64,000 nucleotides of DNA from Pseudarthrobacter sp. ATCC 49987 (GCF_009928425.1 NZ_JAABNS010000001.1:1178001-1242000), one strand, 5' to 3'; positions 54,051-62,514 are shown, counted from the stretch's first letter. Translations and numbers: made by a program. The notes: generated by a model not told the origin, from the sequence alone.

Positions 54051-55637
54051 GTGTTCAATTCACTCTCTGACCGGTTGACAGCAACCTTCAAGAACCTCCG
54101 TGGCAAGGGCCGCCTGACCGAGGCGGACGTTGACGCCACAGTCCGCGAAATCCGGCGCGCCCTCCTGGACGCCGACGTCGCCGTCCCCGTCGTCCGCGAA
54201 TTCACCGGGCGCGTGCGCGAGCGTGCGCTCGGCGCCGAAGTCTCGGCCGCGCTGAACCCGGGCCAGCAGATCGTGAAGATCGTCAACGAGGAACTCGTCG
54301 AGATCCTCGGCGGCGAGACCCGCCGGATCCGGCTCGCGAAAACCGGCCCCACGATCATCATGCTCGCCGGGCTCCAGGGTGCCGGCAAAACCACCCTGGC
54401 CGGCAAGCTCTCCAAGTACCTCAAGGCGCAGGGCCACAGCCCCATGCTCGTGGCCTGCGACCTGCAGCGCCCCAATGCCGTGACCCAGCTCCAGGTGGTC
54501 GGCCAGCGCGCCGGGGTGCCCGTCTTCGCACCGCACCCGGGCGCCACCTCCACCGAGCTGGACCACCCCGCCGGCGACCCGGTCTCGGTCGCCCGCGCCG
54601 GCGTCGAGGAAGCCAAGCGCACCCTGCACGACGTCGTGATCGTTGACACCGCCGGCCGGACCGGCGTGGACGCCGAAATGATGGAACAGGCACGCCAGAT
54701 CCGCCGCGCCATCGTCCCGAACGAAGTGCTCTTCGTGGTCGACGCCATGATCGGCCAGGACGCCGTCAACACGGCCATGGCCTTCGATGAAGGCGTCAAC
54801 TTCACCGGCATCGTGCTCTCCAAGCTCGACGGCGACGCCCGCGGCGGTGCCGCGCTCTCCGTCTCCTCCGTCACCGGAAAGCCCGTAATGTTCGCGTCCA
54901 CCGGCGAAGGCCTGGACGACTTCGAGCTCTTCCACCCGGACCGCATGGCTTCGCGCATCCTCGACCTCGGTGACGTACTCACCCTGATCGAGCAGGCGGA
55001 GAAGTCCTGGGACAAGGACGAAGCTGCCCGGATGGCGAAGAAGTTCGCCGACCAGGAAGACTTCACCCTGGACGACTTCCTCGCCCAGATGCAGCAGATC
55101 CGCAACATGGGATCCATGAAAAAGATGCTCATGATGATGCCCGGAGCGCAGAACATCCGGCAGCAGCTCGAGCAGTTCGACGAGCGTGAGATCGACCGCG
55201 TCGAGGCGATCGTGCGCTCCATGACGCCACACGAACGCGTCGCCCCCAAGATCATCAACGGTTCCCGCCGGGCCCGGATTGCCCGCGGTTCCGGTGTGCA
55301 CGTCTCCGAGGTCAACGGCCTGCTGGAACGATTTGCCCAGGCCCAGAAGATGATGAAGAAGATGGCTGCCGGCGGCGGCATGCCCGGGATGCCCGGGATG
55401 CCCGGCATGGGTGGCGGAGGGGCCCGCAAGGGCGCCAAGAGCGCACCCAAGAAAAAGGCACGCTCCGGCAACCCGGCCAAGGCCGCGCAGGAGCTCAAGG
55501 ATGCCCAGGCCCGCCGGGCCGAAGGCGCCAAGGCCCTTCCGACCGGTGCCGCTTTCGGGCAGCAGGGCGGCGATTTCGATCCCTCCCAGCTGAACCTGCC
55601 CAAGGGCTTCGACAAGTTCCTCGGCGGCGGCAAATAG
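54051..55637 (+). CDS. ffh: Signal recognition particle protein Ffh
   Basis: GTPase subunit of the signal recognition particle, which binds 4.5S RNA and signal sequences and docks with FtsY. 528 residues. The N domain is followed by G1 MLAGLQGAGKTTLAGKLS (about residues 104-121), then CDLQRPNAVTQL, IVDTAGRTGVD and LSKLDGDARGGAAL. The methionine-rich M domain has MGSMKKMLMMMPGAQ and GSRRARIARGSGVHVSEVN. The C-terminus carries GMPGMPGMPGMGGGG and a basic tail. GTG 54051 begins at the family start (FNSLSDRL). The 164-bp upstream gap from the zwf start has no clear promoter. Confidence 0.97.
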   Translation: MFNSLSDRLTATFKNLRGKGRLTEADVDATVREIRRALLDADVAVPVVREFTGRVRERALGAEVSAALNPGQQIVKIVNEELVEILGGETRRIRLAKTGPTIIMLAGLQGAGKTTLAGKLSKYLKAQGHSPMLVACDLQRPNAVTQLQVVGQRAGVPVFAPHPGATSTELDHPAGDPVSVARAGVEEAKRTLHDVVIVDTAGRTGVDAEMMEQARQIRRAIVPNEVLFVVDAMIGQDAVNTAMAFDEGVNFTGIVLSKLDGDARGGAALSVSSVTGKPVMFASTGEGLDDFELFHPDRMASRILDLGDVLTLIEQAEKSWDKDEAARMAKKFADQEDFTLDDFLAQMQQIRNMGSMKKMLMMMPGAQNIRQQLEQFDEREIDRVEAIVRSMTPHERVAPKIINGSRRARIARGSGVHVSEVNGLLERFAQAQKMMKKMAAGGGMPGMPGMPGMGGGGARKGAKSAPKKKARSGNPAKAAQELKDAQARRAEGAKALPTGAAFGQQGGDFDPSQLNLPKGFDKFLGGGK

Positions 55638-55678
55638 GCCCTGCCGGCCGTCTGCGGCCCATTGTCGGGCCGGTGTCA

Positions 55679-55684
55679 TAGGGT
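55679..55684 (+). promoter_or_regulatory. -10 box of alpha/beta hydrolase gene (leaderless)
   Basis: TAGGGT ends 6 nt before the ATG at 55691, with no ribosome site between them. Confidence 0.45.
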
Positions 55685-55690
55685 TAGAGC

Positions 55691-56440
55691 ATGTTCAAGC
55701 AGCGCGTAGTCTTCGTCCACGGGGCGGGCAGCTTCGGTGCTGCCGCGTGGCCAAAACAGCACGGAATGGCGCTGAACTACGACGCGCTGTTCCTGCGCCG
55801 CCACGGTTACGACCCCGTCGCCGAGCCGCTGGAAACGGACTTCGCTGCCGACGCTGCCATTGTGCTGCGGGCGCTGGCCGACGACGGCCGCGGCGAGGCC
55901 GGCGGCCACGTTGTGGCGCACTCCCAAGGCGCCATCGCTGCGATGATGGCCGCCGTCGAACGGCCCGACCTCGTGCACTCCCTGACCCTCGTGGAGCCGG
56001 CCTGCCTCTCGCTCACAGCGGAGCTGCCGGCGACGGCGGCGCACCGCGCCTTGATGCAGCCGCTCTTCGACGTCCGCCACCACCTCAGCGACGAGGATTT
56101 CCACCGGGAATTCGTCCGTCGGGTGTTCGCGGCCCACACGCCGGCAGAGGCGGCCCTGGGTGCCCCGGGCCCGGAGGACCAGCGGGAAGCCCGCCGCCTG
56201 CGACTGCAGGCTCCGGCCTGGGAAGCCCCGCTGCAGATCGTCCCGGGCGTCCCCACCCTGGTCCTGACCGGCGGCTGGGAACCGCTCTACGAAGAGATCG
56301 CGGGCTACCTGCGTGAAACCGGCGCCCTGCACCGCACTGCGGCGGGCGGGCACCGGCCCCAGGATTCAGCAGAGGGAAACCGGATCATCCGGGCGTTCAT
56401 CGCCGACGTCGGCCGGCAACAGCACGCGCACGCCTCCTAG
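55691..56440 (+). CDS. Alpha/beta-fold hydrolase
   Basis: Cytoplasmic hydrolase of 249 residues. The N-terminal oxyanion region is FVHGAGSFGAAAWP (about residues 8-21). The nucleophile elbow is VVAHSQGAIAA with Ser78. A late strand, PTLVLTGGWEPLYEEI, would carry the acid, and the His is probably in AAGGHRPQ near residue 220. Esterases, lipases and acylglycerol-like enzymes share the fold; the substrate is not predictable. It is followed by another hydrolase with its own start signal. Confidence 0.82.
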   Translation: MFKQRVVFVHGAGSFGAAAWPKQHGMALNYDALFLRRHGYDPVAEPLETDFAADAAIVLRALADDGRGEAGGHVVAHSQGAIAAMMAAVERPDLVHSLTLVEPACLSLTAELPATAAHRALMQPLFDVRHHLSDEDFHREFVRRVFAAHTPAEAALGAPGPEDQREARRLRLQAPAWEAPLQIVPGVPTLVLTGGWEPLYEEIAGYLRETGALHRTAAGGHRPQDSAEGNRIIRAFIADVGRQQHAHAS

Positions 56441-56479
56441 CTCTTCGCTCTCCGCTCTTCGCGGACCCGGTCTGCGGAT

Positions 56480-56485
56480 TAGGCT
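56480..56485 (+). promoter_or_regulatory. -10 box of amidohydrolase gene (leaderless)
   Basis: TAGGCT ends 7 nt before the ATG at 56493. Confidence 0.4.
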
Positions 56486-56492
56486 TCAAGCC

Positions 56493-57575
56493 ATGACCCG
56501 CATCATCGAGTTCGCCGGCCCCGTCCTGACCGGCCCCGACCAGGAACGCCCGGGCCTATGGTCGGTGGACGGCCGGCTGACTTTTGACCGTCCCGCGGCC
56601 GCCCCGGACCTCGTCCTCGAGGGGTGGGTCATTCCCGGGCTGGTCGACGCGCACTGCCACATCGGACTCGGCCCCGGCGGGGACGTCCCGGAGCAGCTGG
56701 CCGAACACCAGGCCGTCACCGACCGGAATGCCGGCACCCTGCTGGTCCGCGACGCGGGTGCCGTCCACGACACCCGCTGGATCCAGCACCGGGCGGACCT
56801 GCCGCGCCTCATCCGCTCGGGCCGGCACATCGCCCGGACGAGGCGGTACCTGCGGGGCTTCGCCGTCGAGGTCGAACCCCGCGACCTGGTCGAGGCCGTA
56901 CGCAAGCAGGCGCGCGCCGGCGACGGCTGGGTCAAGCTCGTGGGGGACTGGATCGACCGCGACGCCGGTGACCTCGCCGGCTCGTTTCCCGCCGCGGTGC
57001 TCAGGGACGCAGTCGCAGCCGCCCACGACGAAGGCGCGCGGGTCACGGCACACTGCTTCGCCGAAGACACCCTGGATGACATGCTCGACGCCGGGATCGA
57101 CTGCGTCGAGCACGCCACCGGCCTGCTCCCGCGGCACCTGCCGCGATTCGTCGAACAGGGCGTGCCGATCGTCCCCACGCTCATCAATATCGCCACCTTC
57201 CCCGACATCGCCGCGCAGGCCGGGGCCAAGTTCCCCCGGTACGCAGCGCATATGCGCTCACTCTGGGAGCGCCGGGCAGAACGTGTCCTGGAAGCGTTCG
57301 AAGCCGGTGTCACGATTTTCGCCGGGACGGACGCCGGGAGCGTCATCAAACACGGGCGAATCGTCGACGAGCTCCAGGCGCTGCACGCGGCCGGGCTCCC
57401 GGCCCGGGCGGCGCTCGACGCAGGCGCCTGGGCCGCCCGGGACTGGCTGGGTGCGGACGGCATCACCGGGGGTGCCAGCGCCGACGTCCTTGTCTGCGCC
57501 GAGGACCCGCGCAGCAATCTCGCCACCCTGCAGGACCTCAAGAACATCGTGCTGCGCGGAGAAGTCGTCCGCTAG
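56493..57575 (+). CDS. Amidohydrolase family protein
   Basis: Metal-dependent hydrolase of 360 residues with a TIM-barrel amidohydrolase fold. The first metal motif is GLVDAHCHIGLG (about residues 53-64), a further His is in VTAHCFAEDTL (about 184-194), another in IDCVEHATGLLP, and the metal Asp is in FAGTDAGS (about 281). The end resembles the imidazolonepropionase-like group. The substrate is unknown. ATG 56493 is chosen because it follows a -10 box and begins at the domain; the frame is open upstream through the preceding gene, which is not meaningful. Confidence 0.83.
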   Translation: MTRIIEFAGPVLTGPDQERPGLWSVDGRLTFDRPAAAPDLVLEGWVIPGLVDAHCHIGLGPGGDVPEQLAEHQAVTDRNAGTLLVRDAGAVHDTRWIQHRADLPRLIRSGRHIARTRRYLRGFAVEVEPRDLVEAVRKQARAGDGWVKLVGDWIDRDAGDLAGSFPAAVLRDAVAAAHDEGARVTAHCFAEDTLDDMLDAGIDCVEHATGLLPRHLPRFVEQGVPIVPTLINIATFPDIAAQAGAKFPRYAAHMRSLWERRAERVLEAFEAGVTIFAGTDAGSVIKHGRIVDELQALHAAGLPARAALDAGAWAARDWLGADGITGGASADVLVCAEDPRSNLATLQDLKNIVLRGEVVR

Positions 57576-57601
57576 CACCAAATCAGGCCACTGGGAATAA
57601 A

Positions 57602-57613
57602 TTGAAGCTTCAA
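57602..57613. promoter_or_regulatory. 12-bp palindrome TTGAAGCTTCAA, candidate operator
   Basis: Perfect palindrome in an AT-rich island (about 57590-57640), 75 bp before the dioxygenase-like gene. It overlaps likely promoter sequence; TAGGGT at 57631-57636 could be the -10. Sites of this type are typical of MarR-family repressors. Confidence 0.45.
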
Positions 57614-57676
57614 GTAATTTAACTCTACGTTAGGGTCATCGAAGGTCGGTGGCCGTTGAAGCACCGGAGTGATCAC

Positions 57677-58552
57677 ATGACCGCAGAAGCCAGCACCCAG
57701 GACCTTCTTCCCGCCGAACTCACCATGGGCACCGTGATGCTCAAGGTCGGCGACATGAAGCTCATGACCGACTATTACCAGCGCGCCCTGGGCCTCGACA
57801 TCGTGGCCGAGCAGGACGGCGGCCTCTACCTTGGACGCCGGCAGAAGCCGCTGGTCCACCTCGCGCCTGCGCCCGGACTGAGCGTTCCGTCCCGCGGCGA
57901 GGCCGGTCTCTTCCACACCGCCCTGCTGTTCGAGGACCAGCCGTCCCTCGCCGCCACCGTCGCCAGCGCGGCACAGTTCGAGCCGCAGTCCTTTGCGGGC
58001 AGCGCTGACCACCTCGTCAGCGAGGCCTTCTACTTCACCGACCCCGAGGGCAACGGCATCGAGCTCTACTGGGACCGGCCCCGCGATGCCTGGTCCTGGG
58101 AGGGCAAGAACGTGGTCATGGACAGCCTGGCCCTGCCGCCTCAGCGGTACCTCGAGCAGTTCCTGACCGAGGAATCGGTGAGCGGACAGCGCGAGGCCCA
58201 GGCCGGCGTCGGGCACGTCCACCTGCAGGTTGGTGACGTCCAGTCCGCCCAGGACTTCTATGTCGGTACCCTCGGGTTCGAAAAGACGGCGGGCTGGCAC
58301 GGGCAGGCTTTGTTCGTCTCGGCCGGCGGCTACCACCACCACATGGCCATGAACGTCTGGAACAGCCGGGGTGCCGGACCCCGCCGGGACACCCTGGGAC
58401 TCGGCGAGGTGCTGATCGAAGTACCGGCCGGGGACGACGTCGGAGCTCTCGCCGACCGCCTCAAGACCGCAGGGGTCCAGTCCCACCACACCGGAGCCGA
58501 ACTGCGCTTCGAGGATCCGTGGCGCAACCGGATCCGCGTCGCCGTTCGTTGA
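57677..58552 (+). CDS. VOC-family (glyoxalase/extradiol dioxygenase) protein, CatE-like
   Basis: Protein of 291 residues with two vicinal-oxygen-chelate modules. The first runs from MGTVMLKVGDMKLMTDYYQ (about residues 16-34); the second starts at GVGHVHLQVGDV (about 175-186) and holds the probable metal ligands His (GHVHL), His (YHHHMAMN) and Glu (LIEVPAG). The layout matches the catechol 2,3-dioxygenase CatE/MhqE type, linked in bacilli to quinone and catechol detoxification (established there). ATG 57677 with GGAG 6 nt upstream is preferred. The upstream palindrome suggests inducible control. Confidence 0.82.
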   Translation: MTAEASTQDLLPAELTMGTVMLKVGDMKLMTDYYQRALGLDIVAEQDGGLYLGRRQKPLVHLAPAPGLSVPSRGEAGLFHTALLFEDQPSLAATVASAAQFEPQSFAGSADHLVSEAFYFTDPEGNGIELYWDRPRDAWSWEGKNVVMDSLALPPQRYLEQFLTEESVSGQREAQAGVGHVHLQVGDVQSAQDFYVGTLGFEKTAGWHGQALFVSAGGYHHHMAMNVWNSRGAGPRRDTLGLGEVLIEVPAGDDVGALADRLKTAGVQSHHTGAELRFEDPWRNRIRVAVR

Positions 58553-58611
58553 GCCCACGCCGTTCCCGGCGCCACCGCCGGCCCTGCTGGACACCGTCGG
58601 CTCGGCCCCCG

Positions 58612-58885
58612 GGACATGTCCAGCGCTGACGGCAGCGAATGGGCATCGTGGCCACGTGTCCCTTCGTGCAGCTCAGGGGAGGGCATGTCCACTGGGCCGG
58701 GCAAGTTCCCTGGCGGGAGCGCGGGCATGTCCACTGGGCCGGGCAAGTGAGGCGCGGCGCGACCGCGTGGGCGGAGGGCATGTCCACTTTCCCGGGCAGG
58801 ACCGCGGGGCATGTCCACCGGTCGCGGCCTGCAGGGGACATAGTGGCTTTATGTCCATGGGTCACGGCCAGGGGAGGGCATGTCC
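58612..58885. repeat. Intergenic cluster of GGGCATGTCC motifs
   Basis: The 421-bp gap 58553-58973 has no convincing gene. It holds GGACATGTCC at 58612, GGGCATGTCC at 58681, 58723, 58776, 58807 and 58876, and a degenerate copy near 58851. The copies at 58681 and 58723 extend to a 26-bp exact direct repeat. Open frames on both strands follow the repeat and show repeated short peptides, so they look like by-products. Confidence 0.8.
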
Positions 58886-58973
58886 AGTCCGGGCGGGCAG
58901 GGCTGAACCGGCTAGGCTGAAGCGACGCCGAAAACAGCGGCCCAGCGCCGCCAGACATCTAAGGACGAGCTCC

Positions 58974-59411
58974 ATGGGATTCACCGAAGTCTTTGTCTCC
59001 ACCCACGATGAAGCCCTCAAACGTGCTGCCGCCCTCGACGGCGGTGCTCCCGCGGCCCCCGCTGCCGTCCGGATTGCGGATATCACCGACTTCGAAATCG
59101 AGCGCCTGGGCGATCTGGCCGGCACTGCCGTCCACGCAGCCGGCGCGGACTACGAACTGGCCATGGTCGATGTTGCCAGCGACTCCCTGCTCGGGGTTCC
59201 GCCGGCGATGGTGCGCGCCCTCGCCGAGTTGCTCAGCTACGAGACTGAGGGCGAAGGCGACGTCCTGGAAGACGTCGCCGAAGGTTGGGCCGCCGAGGAG
59301 GACATGCCCTTCGGTGCGGAGCAGGCCGTCCGCTATGTCCGCCGGCTCGCCGAACTCGCCGCCGCCGTCGATCCGGCCAGCAAGTCCGGACTCTATGTCT
59401 GGACAGCGTGA
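58974..59411 (+). CDS. Conserved-looking hypothetical protein
   Basis: Acidic cytoplasmic protein of 145 residues that is not recognised. It begins MGFTEVFVSTHDEALKRAA and has no signal peptide, membrane segment or obvious motif; acidic stretches (ETEGEGDVLEDVAEG) and Ala-rich helices dominate, ending GLYVWTA. ATG 58974 has AAGGA 8 nt upstream; the open frame further 5' runs through the GGGCATGTCC repeats and is rejected. Codon use resembles neighbouring genes, which supports it being real. The repeat cluster directly upstream may control it. Confidence 0.65.
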   Translation: MGFTEVFVSTHDEALKRAAALDGGAPAAPAAVRIADITDFEIERLGDLAGTAVHAAGADYELAMVDVASDSLLGVPPAMVRALAELLSYETEGEGDVLEDVAEGWAAEEDMPFGAEQAVRYVRRLAELAAAVDPASKSGLYVWTA

Positions 59412-59453
59412 CGCGCCGTCAGGCCGCCGAACGGACCGCTTGCGGGTGTCAAG

Positions 59454-59482
59454 TCGAAATCCCCGCGCTGATCTGGCACAAT
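59454..59482 (+). promoter_or_regulatory. Possible promoter of the rpsP operon
   Basis: CACAAT (59477-59482), with GTCGAA 17 nt upstream (59454-59459). The transcript would carry a leader of about 130 nt before rpsP. Confidence 0.35.
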
Positions 59483-59617
59483 GAACAGGTACTTGATCTG
59501 CGTGGCCCCTCTCTCCGCGTCCGGATCTTGTCCTTTTAGAACCCCCTAGTACGGCCCGCCCCACGGGTGCAGAACGCCGGGCTCGACCCCGTTTCAGAAA
59601 CAGGAGTGACCACAAAA

Positions 59618-60040
59618 GTGGCCGTAAAGATTCGCCTTAAGCGCTTTGGCAAGATGCGCGCACCGTACTACCGCATCGTCGTCATGGACGCACGCTCCAA
59701 GCGTGACGGCCGTGCCATCGAAGAAATCGGCAAGTACCACCCGACCGAAGAGCCCTCGTACATCGAGGTCGACACGGACCGTGCCCAGTACTGGCTTGGC
59801 GTCGGCGCACAGCCGTCCGAGCAGGTCGCCGCGATCCTCAAGATCACCGGTGACTGGCAGAAGTTCAAGGGTCTCCCGGGCCAGGAGGGCACCTTGAAGA
59901 CCAAGGCTCCCAAGGCTGCCTTCGTTACCCCGGAAAAGGGTTCCGTGATCATCCCGGAAGCCATCACCAAGAAGGCCAAGAAGGACGATGCAGCCGAGGC
60001 TCCCGCCGACGCCGAAGCAGAGACCACCGAGGCTGAGTAA
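59618..60040 (+). CDS. rpsP: 30S ribosomal protein S16
   Basis: Small-subunit ribosomal protein of 140 residues. The N-terminal [19 protein letters not shown] is diagnostic. It is longer than the classical S16 of about 80-90 residues because of an acidic, Ala/Glu-rich C-terminal tail ([18 protein letters not shown]), usual in actinobacteria. GTG 59618 is chosen by homology; AGGAG is 11 nt upstream, and GTG 59606 is in frame but overlaps that site. It is first in the S16-khpA-rimM-trmD operon. Confidence 0.95.
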   Translation: MAVKIRLKRFGKMRAPYYRIVVMDARSKRDGRAIEEIGKYHPTEEPSYIEVDTDRAQYWLGVGAQPSEQVAAILKITGDWQKFKGLPGQEGTLKTKAPKAAFVTPEKGSVIIPEAITKKAKKDDAAEAPADAEAETTEAE

Positions 60041-60041
60041 A

Positions 60042-60284
60042 TTGCTGGCAGAAGCGCTCGAACACCTCGTCCGGGGGATCGTTGACAGTCCTGAGGATGT
60101 CAAGGTCAGTGCCAAGAACAACCGCCGCGGGGACACCCTCGAAGTGCGCGTTCATCAGGACGACCTCGGACGGGTGATCGGCCGCCAGGGCCGCACCGCA
60201 CGCGCTTTGCGCACTGTGGTGGCTGCACTGGCGGATGGCGAGCCGGTCAGGGTCGACGTCGTCGACACCGACCGCCGCCGGTAA
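60042..60284 (+). CDS. khpA: KH-domain RNA-binding protein KhpA
   Basis: Small RNA-binding protein of 80 residues. A single type II KH domain with the GxxG loop in RVIGRQGRTARALR occupies most of the chain, preceded by LAEALEHLVRGIVDSPEDV. Family members bind RNA with KhpB and affect cell division and sRNA function in Gram-positives (established in some). The TTG at 60042 follows the rpsP stop by one base. This spot between rpsP and rimM is conserved widely. Confidence 0.92.
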   Translation: MLAEALEHLVRGIVDSPEDVKVSAKNNRRGDTLEVRVHQDDLGRVIGRQGRTARALRTVVAALADGEPVRVDVVDTDRRR

Positions 60285-60307
60285 CGCTTTCAGCAACACT
60301 TGTCTTG

Positions 60308-60352
60308 AGTCCGGCCCCTTCACCAGATAATGGTGGAGGGGCCGGACTGTTT
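60308..60352 (+). terminator. Terminator-like hairpin between khpA and rimM
   Basis: An 18-bp stem with one G-T pair (60308-60325/60331-60348), loop GATAA, then GTTTT. Inside the operon it may reduce expression of rimM and trmD relative to rpsP. Confidence 0.75.
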
Positions 60353-60397
60353 TCCCCCGTAAATCCACACAATCACCAACCCCGAACAGAGGAACAG

Positions 60398-60988
60398 ATG
60401 CAGCTTCAGGTGGCACGAATCGGCAAGCCCCACGGCATCCGCGGCGAAGTGACCGTCCAGGTGCTCACCGACGCGCCCGGCGACCGCTTCGTCCCGGGGA
60501 CCCAGTTCGTGGTGGAACCGGCCACCGCCGGTCCGCTGACCATCGTCAGCGCACGCTGGAACAAGGACATCCTGCTGCTCGCCTTCGAGGAGATCGAGAC
60601 ACGCAACGAGGCGGAGACCCTCCGCGGCGCCAAACTCTTCATCGAAACCGAAGAGCTCGACGACGATGACGACGACGAAGGCTGGTACGAGCACGAACTC
60701 GAAGGCCTGGATGTCCGCGTCGGTGACCAGGTGGTCGGCAAGGTTTCCGGCCTCCACACCCTTCCGGTCCAGGACCTGCTGGTGGTCACCGCGACCGACG
60801 GCAAGGAAGTCCTGATCCCCTTCGTGGAGCAGATCGTCCCCGAGGTCAACGTCGGGGAAGGCTATGTGCTGGTCACCCCGCCGCCGGGACTCTTTGAGGT
60901 CAACGCCGAGGACGAGTCCAAGGCCGGGGACAAGCCGGCGTCCGCCGGTGCCGCCTCCGAAGTTGCAGACGCCGGAGACAACGCCTAA
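60398..60988 (+). CDS. rimM: Ribosome maturation factor RimM
   Basis: Assists maturation of the 30S subunit, mainly the head region near S19. 196 residues. The N-terminal barrel starts VARIGKPHGIRGEVTVQVLTD (about residues 5-25). The PRC-barrel half follows with WYEHELEGLDVRVGDQVVGKV and ends near VPEVNVGEGYVLVTPPPGL. An acidic/Ala tail extends beyond. ATG 60398 has GAGGAA upstream; the longer open frame 5' passes through the hairpin and is rejected. It abuts trmD with no gap. Confidence 0.95.
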   Translation: MQLQVARIGKPHGIRGEVTVQVLTDAPGDRFVPGTQFVVEPATAGPLTIVSARWNKDILLLAFEEIETRNEAETLRGAKLFIETEELDDDDDDEGWYEHELEGLDVRVGDQVVGKVSGLHTLPVQDLLVVTATDGKEVLIPFVEQIVPEVNVGEGYVLVTPPPGLFEVNAEDESKAGDKPASAGAASEVADAGDNA

Positions 60989-61813
60989 ATGAGGATCGAC
61001 GTCGTCACCATCTTCCCCGAGTACCTGGCACCGCTGGAACTGTCGCTGATCGGCAAGGCGCGCCAGGACGGGCTGCTGGAGCTCAACGTCCACGACCTCC
61101 GGGATTTCACCACGGACCGCCACAGGACCGTGGATGACACCCCGTACGGCGGCGGCGCCGGCATGGTCATGAAGCCCGAGCCCTGGGCCCAGGCCCTGGC
61201 GTCCGTTGCGGCAGACCGTCCGGGCGGTTCCGGCCCGGAGCGGGCAGCCAAGCCGGTCCTGATCGTCCCGTCCCCGGCGGGGGAGCGGTTCACCCAGGCC
61301 GCGGCCCACGAGCTCGCCGGGGAAGACCGGCTGGTGTTCGCCTGCGGGCGCTACGAAGGCATCGATGAGCGCGTCATGGAATGGGCGGCCGACCACTTCA
61401 CGGTGCGGCCGATGAGCCTCGGCGACTACGTGCTCAACGGCGGCGAAGTGGCAGTGCTGGCGATGGTGGAGGCCATCGGGCGCCTGCTGCCCGGCGTTGT
61501 TGGCAACCCTGAATCCCTCGTGGAGGAATCGCACTCGGACGGCCTGCTGGAGTACCCCGTCTACACCAAGCCCTCGAGCTGGCGGGACCGCGAGGTCCCC
61601 GCGGTGCTGCTCAGCGGCAACCACGGCAAGATCGCCCAGTGGCGCCGGCACGAGCAGTACCGGCGCACCGCCGAACGGCGCCCGGACCTCCTCGCCGGGT
61701 TCGACGCCGGCAAGCTGCCCCGCGCGGACCGGACCGCTTTTGCGGACCTGGGGTACGCCGTCGTCGACGGCCGCCTGGAACGCCGCCCCGACGCCGGCGG
61801 TAATTCCGCCTGA
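60989..61813 (+). CDS. trmD: tRNA (guanine(37)-N(1))-methyltransferase
   Basis: SAM-dependent knotted methyltransferase that makes m1G37 in tRNAs and prevents frameshifting. 274 residues. [16 protein letters not shown] starts the protein; the [17 protein letters not shown] motif is near residue 50, and the trefoil-knot region is [12 protein letters not shown]...[20 protein letters not shown] (about 113-165). The C-terminal tRNA-binding helix contains [19 protein letters not shown]. The ATG follows the rimM stop directly. Confidence 0.97.
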   Translation: MRIDVVTIFPEYLAPLELSLIGKARQDGLLELNVHDLRDFTTDRHRTVDDTPYGGGAGMVMKPEPWAQALASVAADRPGGSGPERAAKPVLIVPSPAGERFTQAAAHELAGEDRLVFACGRYEGIDERVMEWAADHFTVRPMSLGDYVLNGGEVAVLAMVEAIGRLLPGVVGNPESLVEESHSDGLLEYPVYTKPSSWRDREVPAVLLSGNHGKIAQWRRHEQYRRTAERRPDLLAGFDAGKLPRADRTAFADLGYAVVDGRLERRPDAGGNSA

Positions 61814-61818
61814 CCGGA

Positions 61819-61848
61819 TTGGCTGGATGGCCCCGGGTATGGCAAAAT
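61819..61848 (+). promoter_or_regulatory. Possible promoter of rplS
   Basis: TTGGCT (61819-61824), an 18-nt spacer and CAAAAT (61843-61848). The transcript would have a leader of about 190 nt before the rplS ATG, long enough for structure-based control. Confidence 0.4.
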
Positions 61849-62043
61849 TAGTCCTTGTGCCTGCTGGGCTGCGAACCTGCCACAGGGGGAGCGTAATCAA
61901 CAGCGCGGCACCCCGGTCCCGTCAAGTCCTGACGGAGCCGGATTCACAAATTTTCGACGGGAATCTCCGGGCCATTAGTTCGCCCGGGTTTGGCCGCCGT
62001 GACCCAACGTGAAGGACCTGTGGCGTTCACCAGGAGTGAATCA

Positions 62044-62403
62044 ATGCACATTCTCGATTCCGTAGATGCAGCCTCGCTGCGCACCGATATTCCGGTCTTC
62101 CGCGCGGGTGACACCCTCAAGGTTCACGTGAACATCATCGAAGGCAAGAACTCCCGTGTCCAGGTGTTCCAGGGCTTCGTCCTTGGCCGCCACGGCGACG
62201 GACTGCGCGAAACCTTCAGCATCCGCAAGGTCTCCTTCGGCGTTGGCGTGGAGCGCAAGTTCCCGGTGCACTCCCCGATCATCGAGAAGATCGAGCTCGT
62301 CTCAAAGGGTGACGTGCGCCGCGCCAAGCTGTACTACATGCGCAACCTGCGCGGCAAGGCCGCCAAGATCAAGGAAAAGCGCGACTTCCAGACCGCTAAG
62401 TAA
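62044..62403 (+). CDS. rplS: 50S ribosomal protein L19
   Basis: Ribosomal protein of 119 residues located at the subunit interface. Signature stretches are [19 protein letters not shown] (about residues 16-34), [21 protein letters not shown] and [38 protein letters not shown] 62044 has AGGAG 8 nt upstream. It is separated from trmD by 230 bp and probably has its own promoter. Confidence 0.97.
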   Translation: MHILDSVDAASLRTDIPVFRAGDTLKVHVNIIEGKNSRVQVFQGFVLGRHGDGLRETFSIRKVSFGVGVERKFPVHSPIIEKIELVSKGDVRRAKLYYMRNLRGKAAKIKEKRDFQTAK

Positions 62404-62514
62404 GCCTTCCAGACGTCACCACAGGCTTCCACCGCGGGTCCACGGACCGTGTCCGGCCAGCGCCGGAGCATCCGCAACAGCGCTGTTCACGTCAAGCGTT
62501 AGAGGATACGGACC

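Noticed and set aside
58330..58958. Minus- and plus-strand open frames with repeated DMP, WTCP or HVHWAG peptides
   Set aside because: All arise from the GGGCATGTCC DNA repeat read in different frames. Unit lengths are not multiples of three and no start signals are seen, so they look like artefacts of the repeat.
60305..60397. In-frame 5' extension of rimM
   Set aside because: It runs through the terminator-like hairpin. ATG 60398 has GAGGAA directly upstream and matches the family start.
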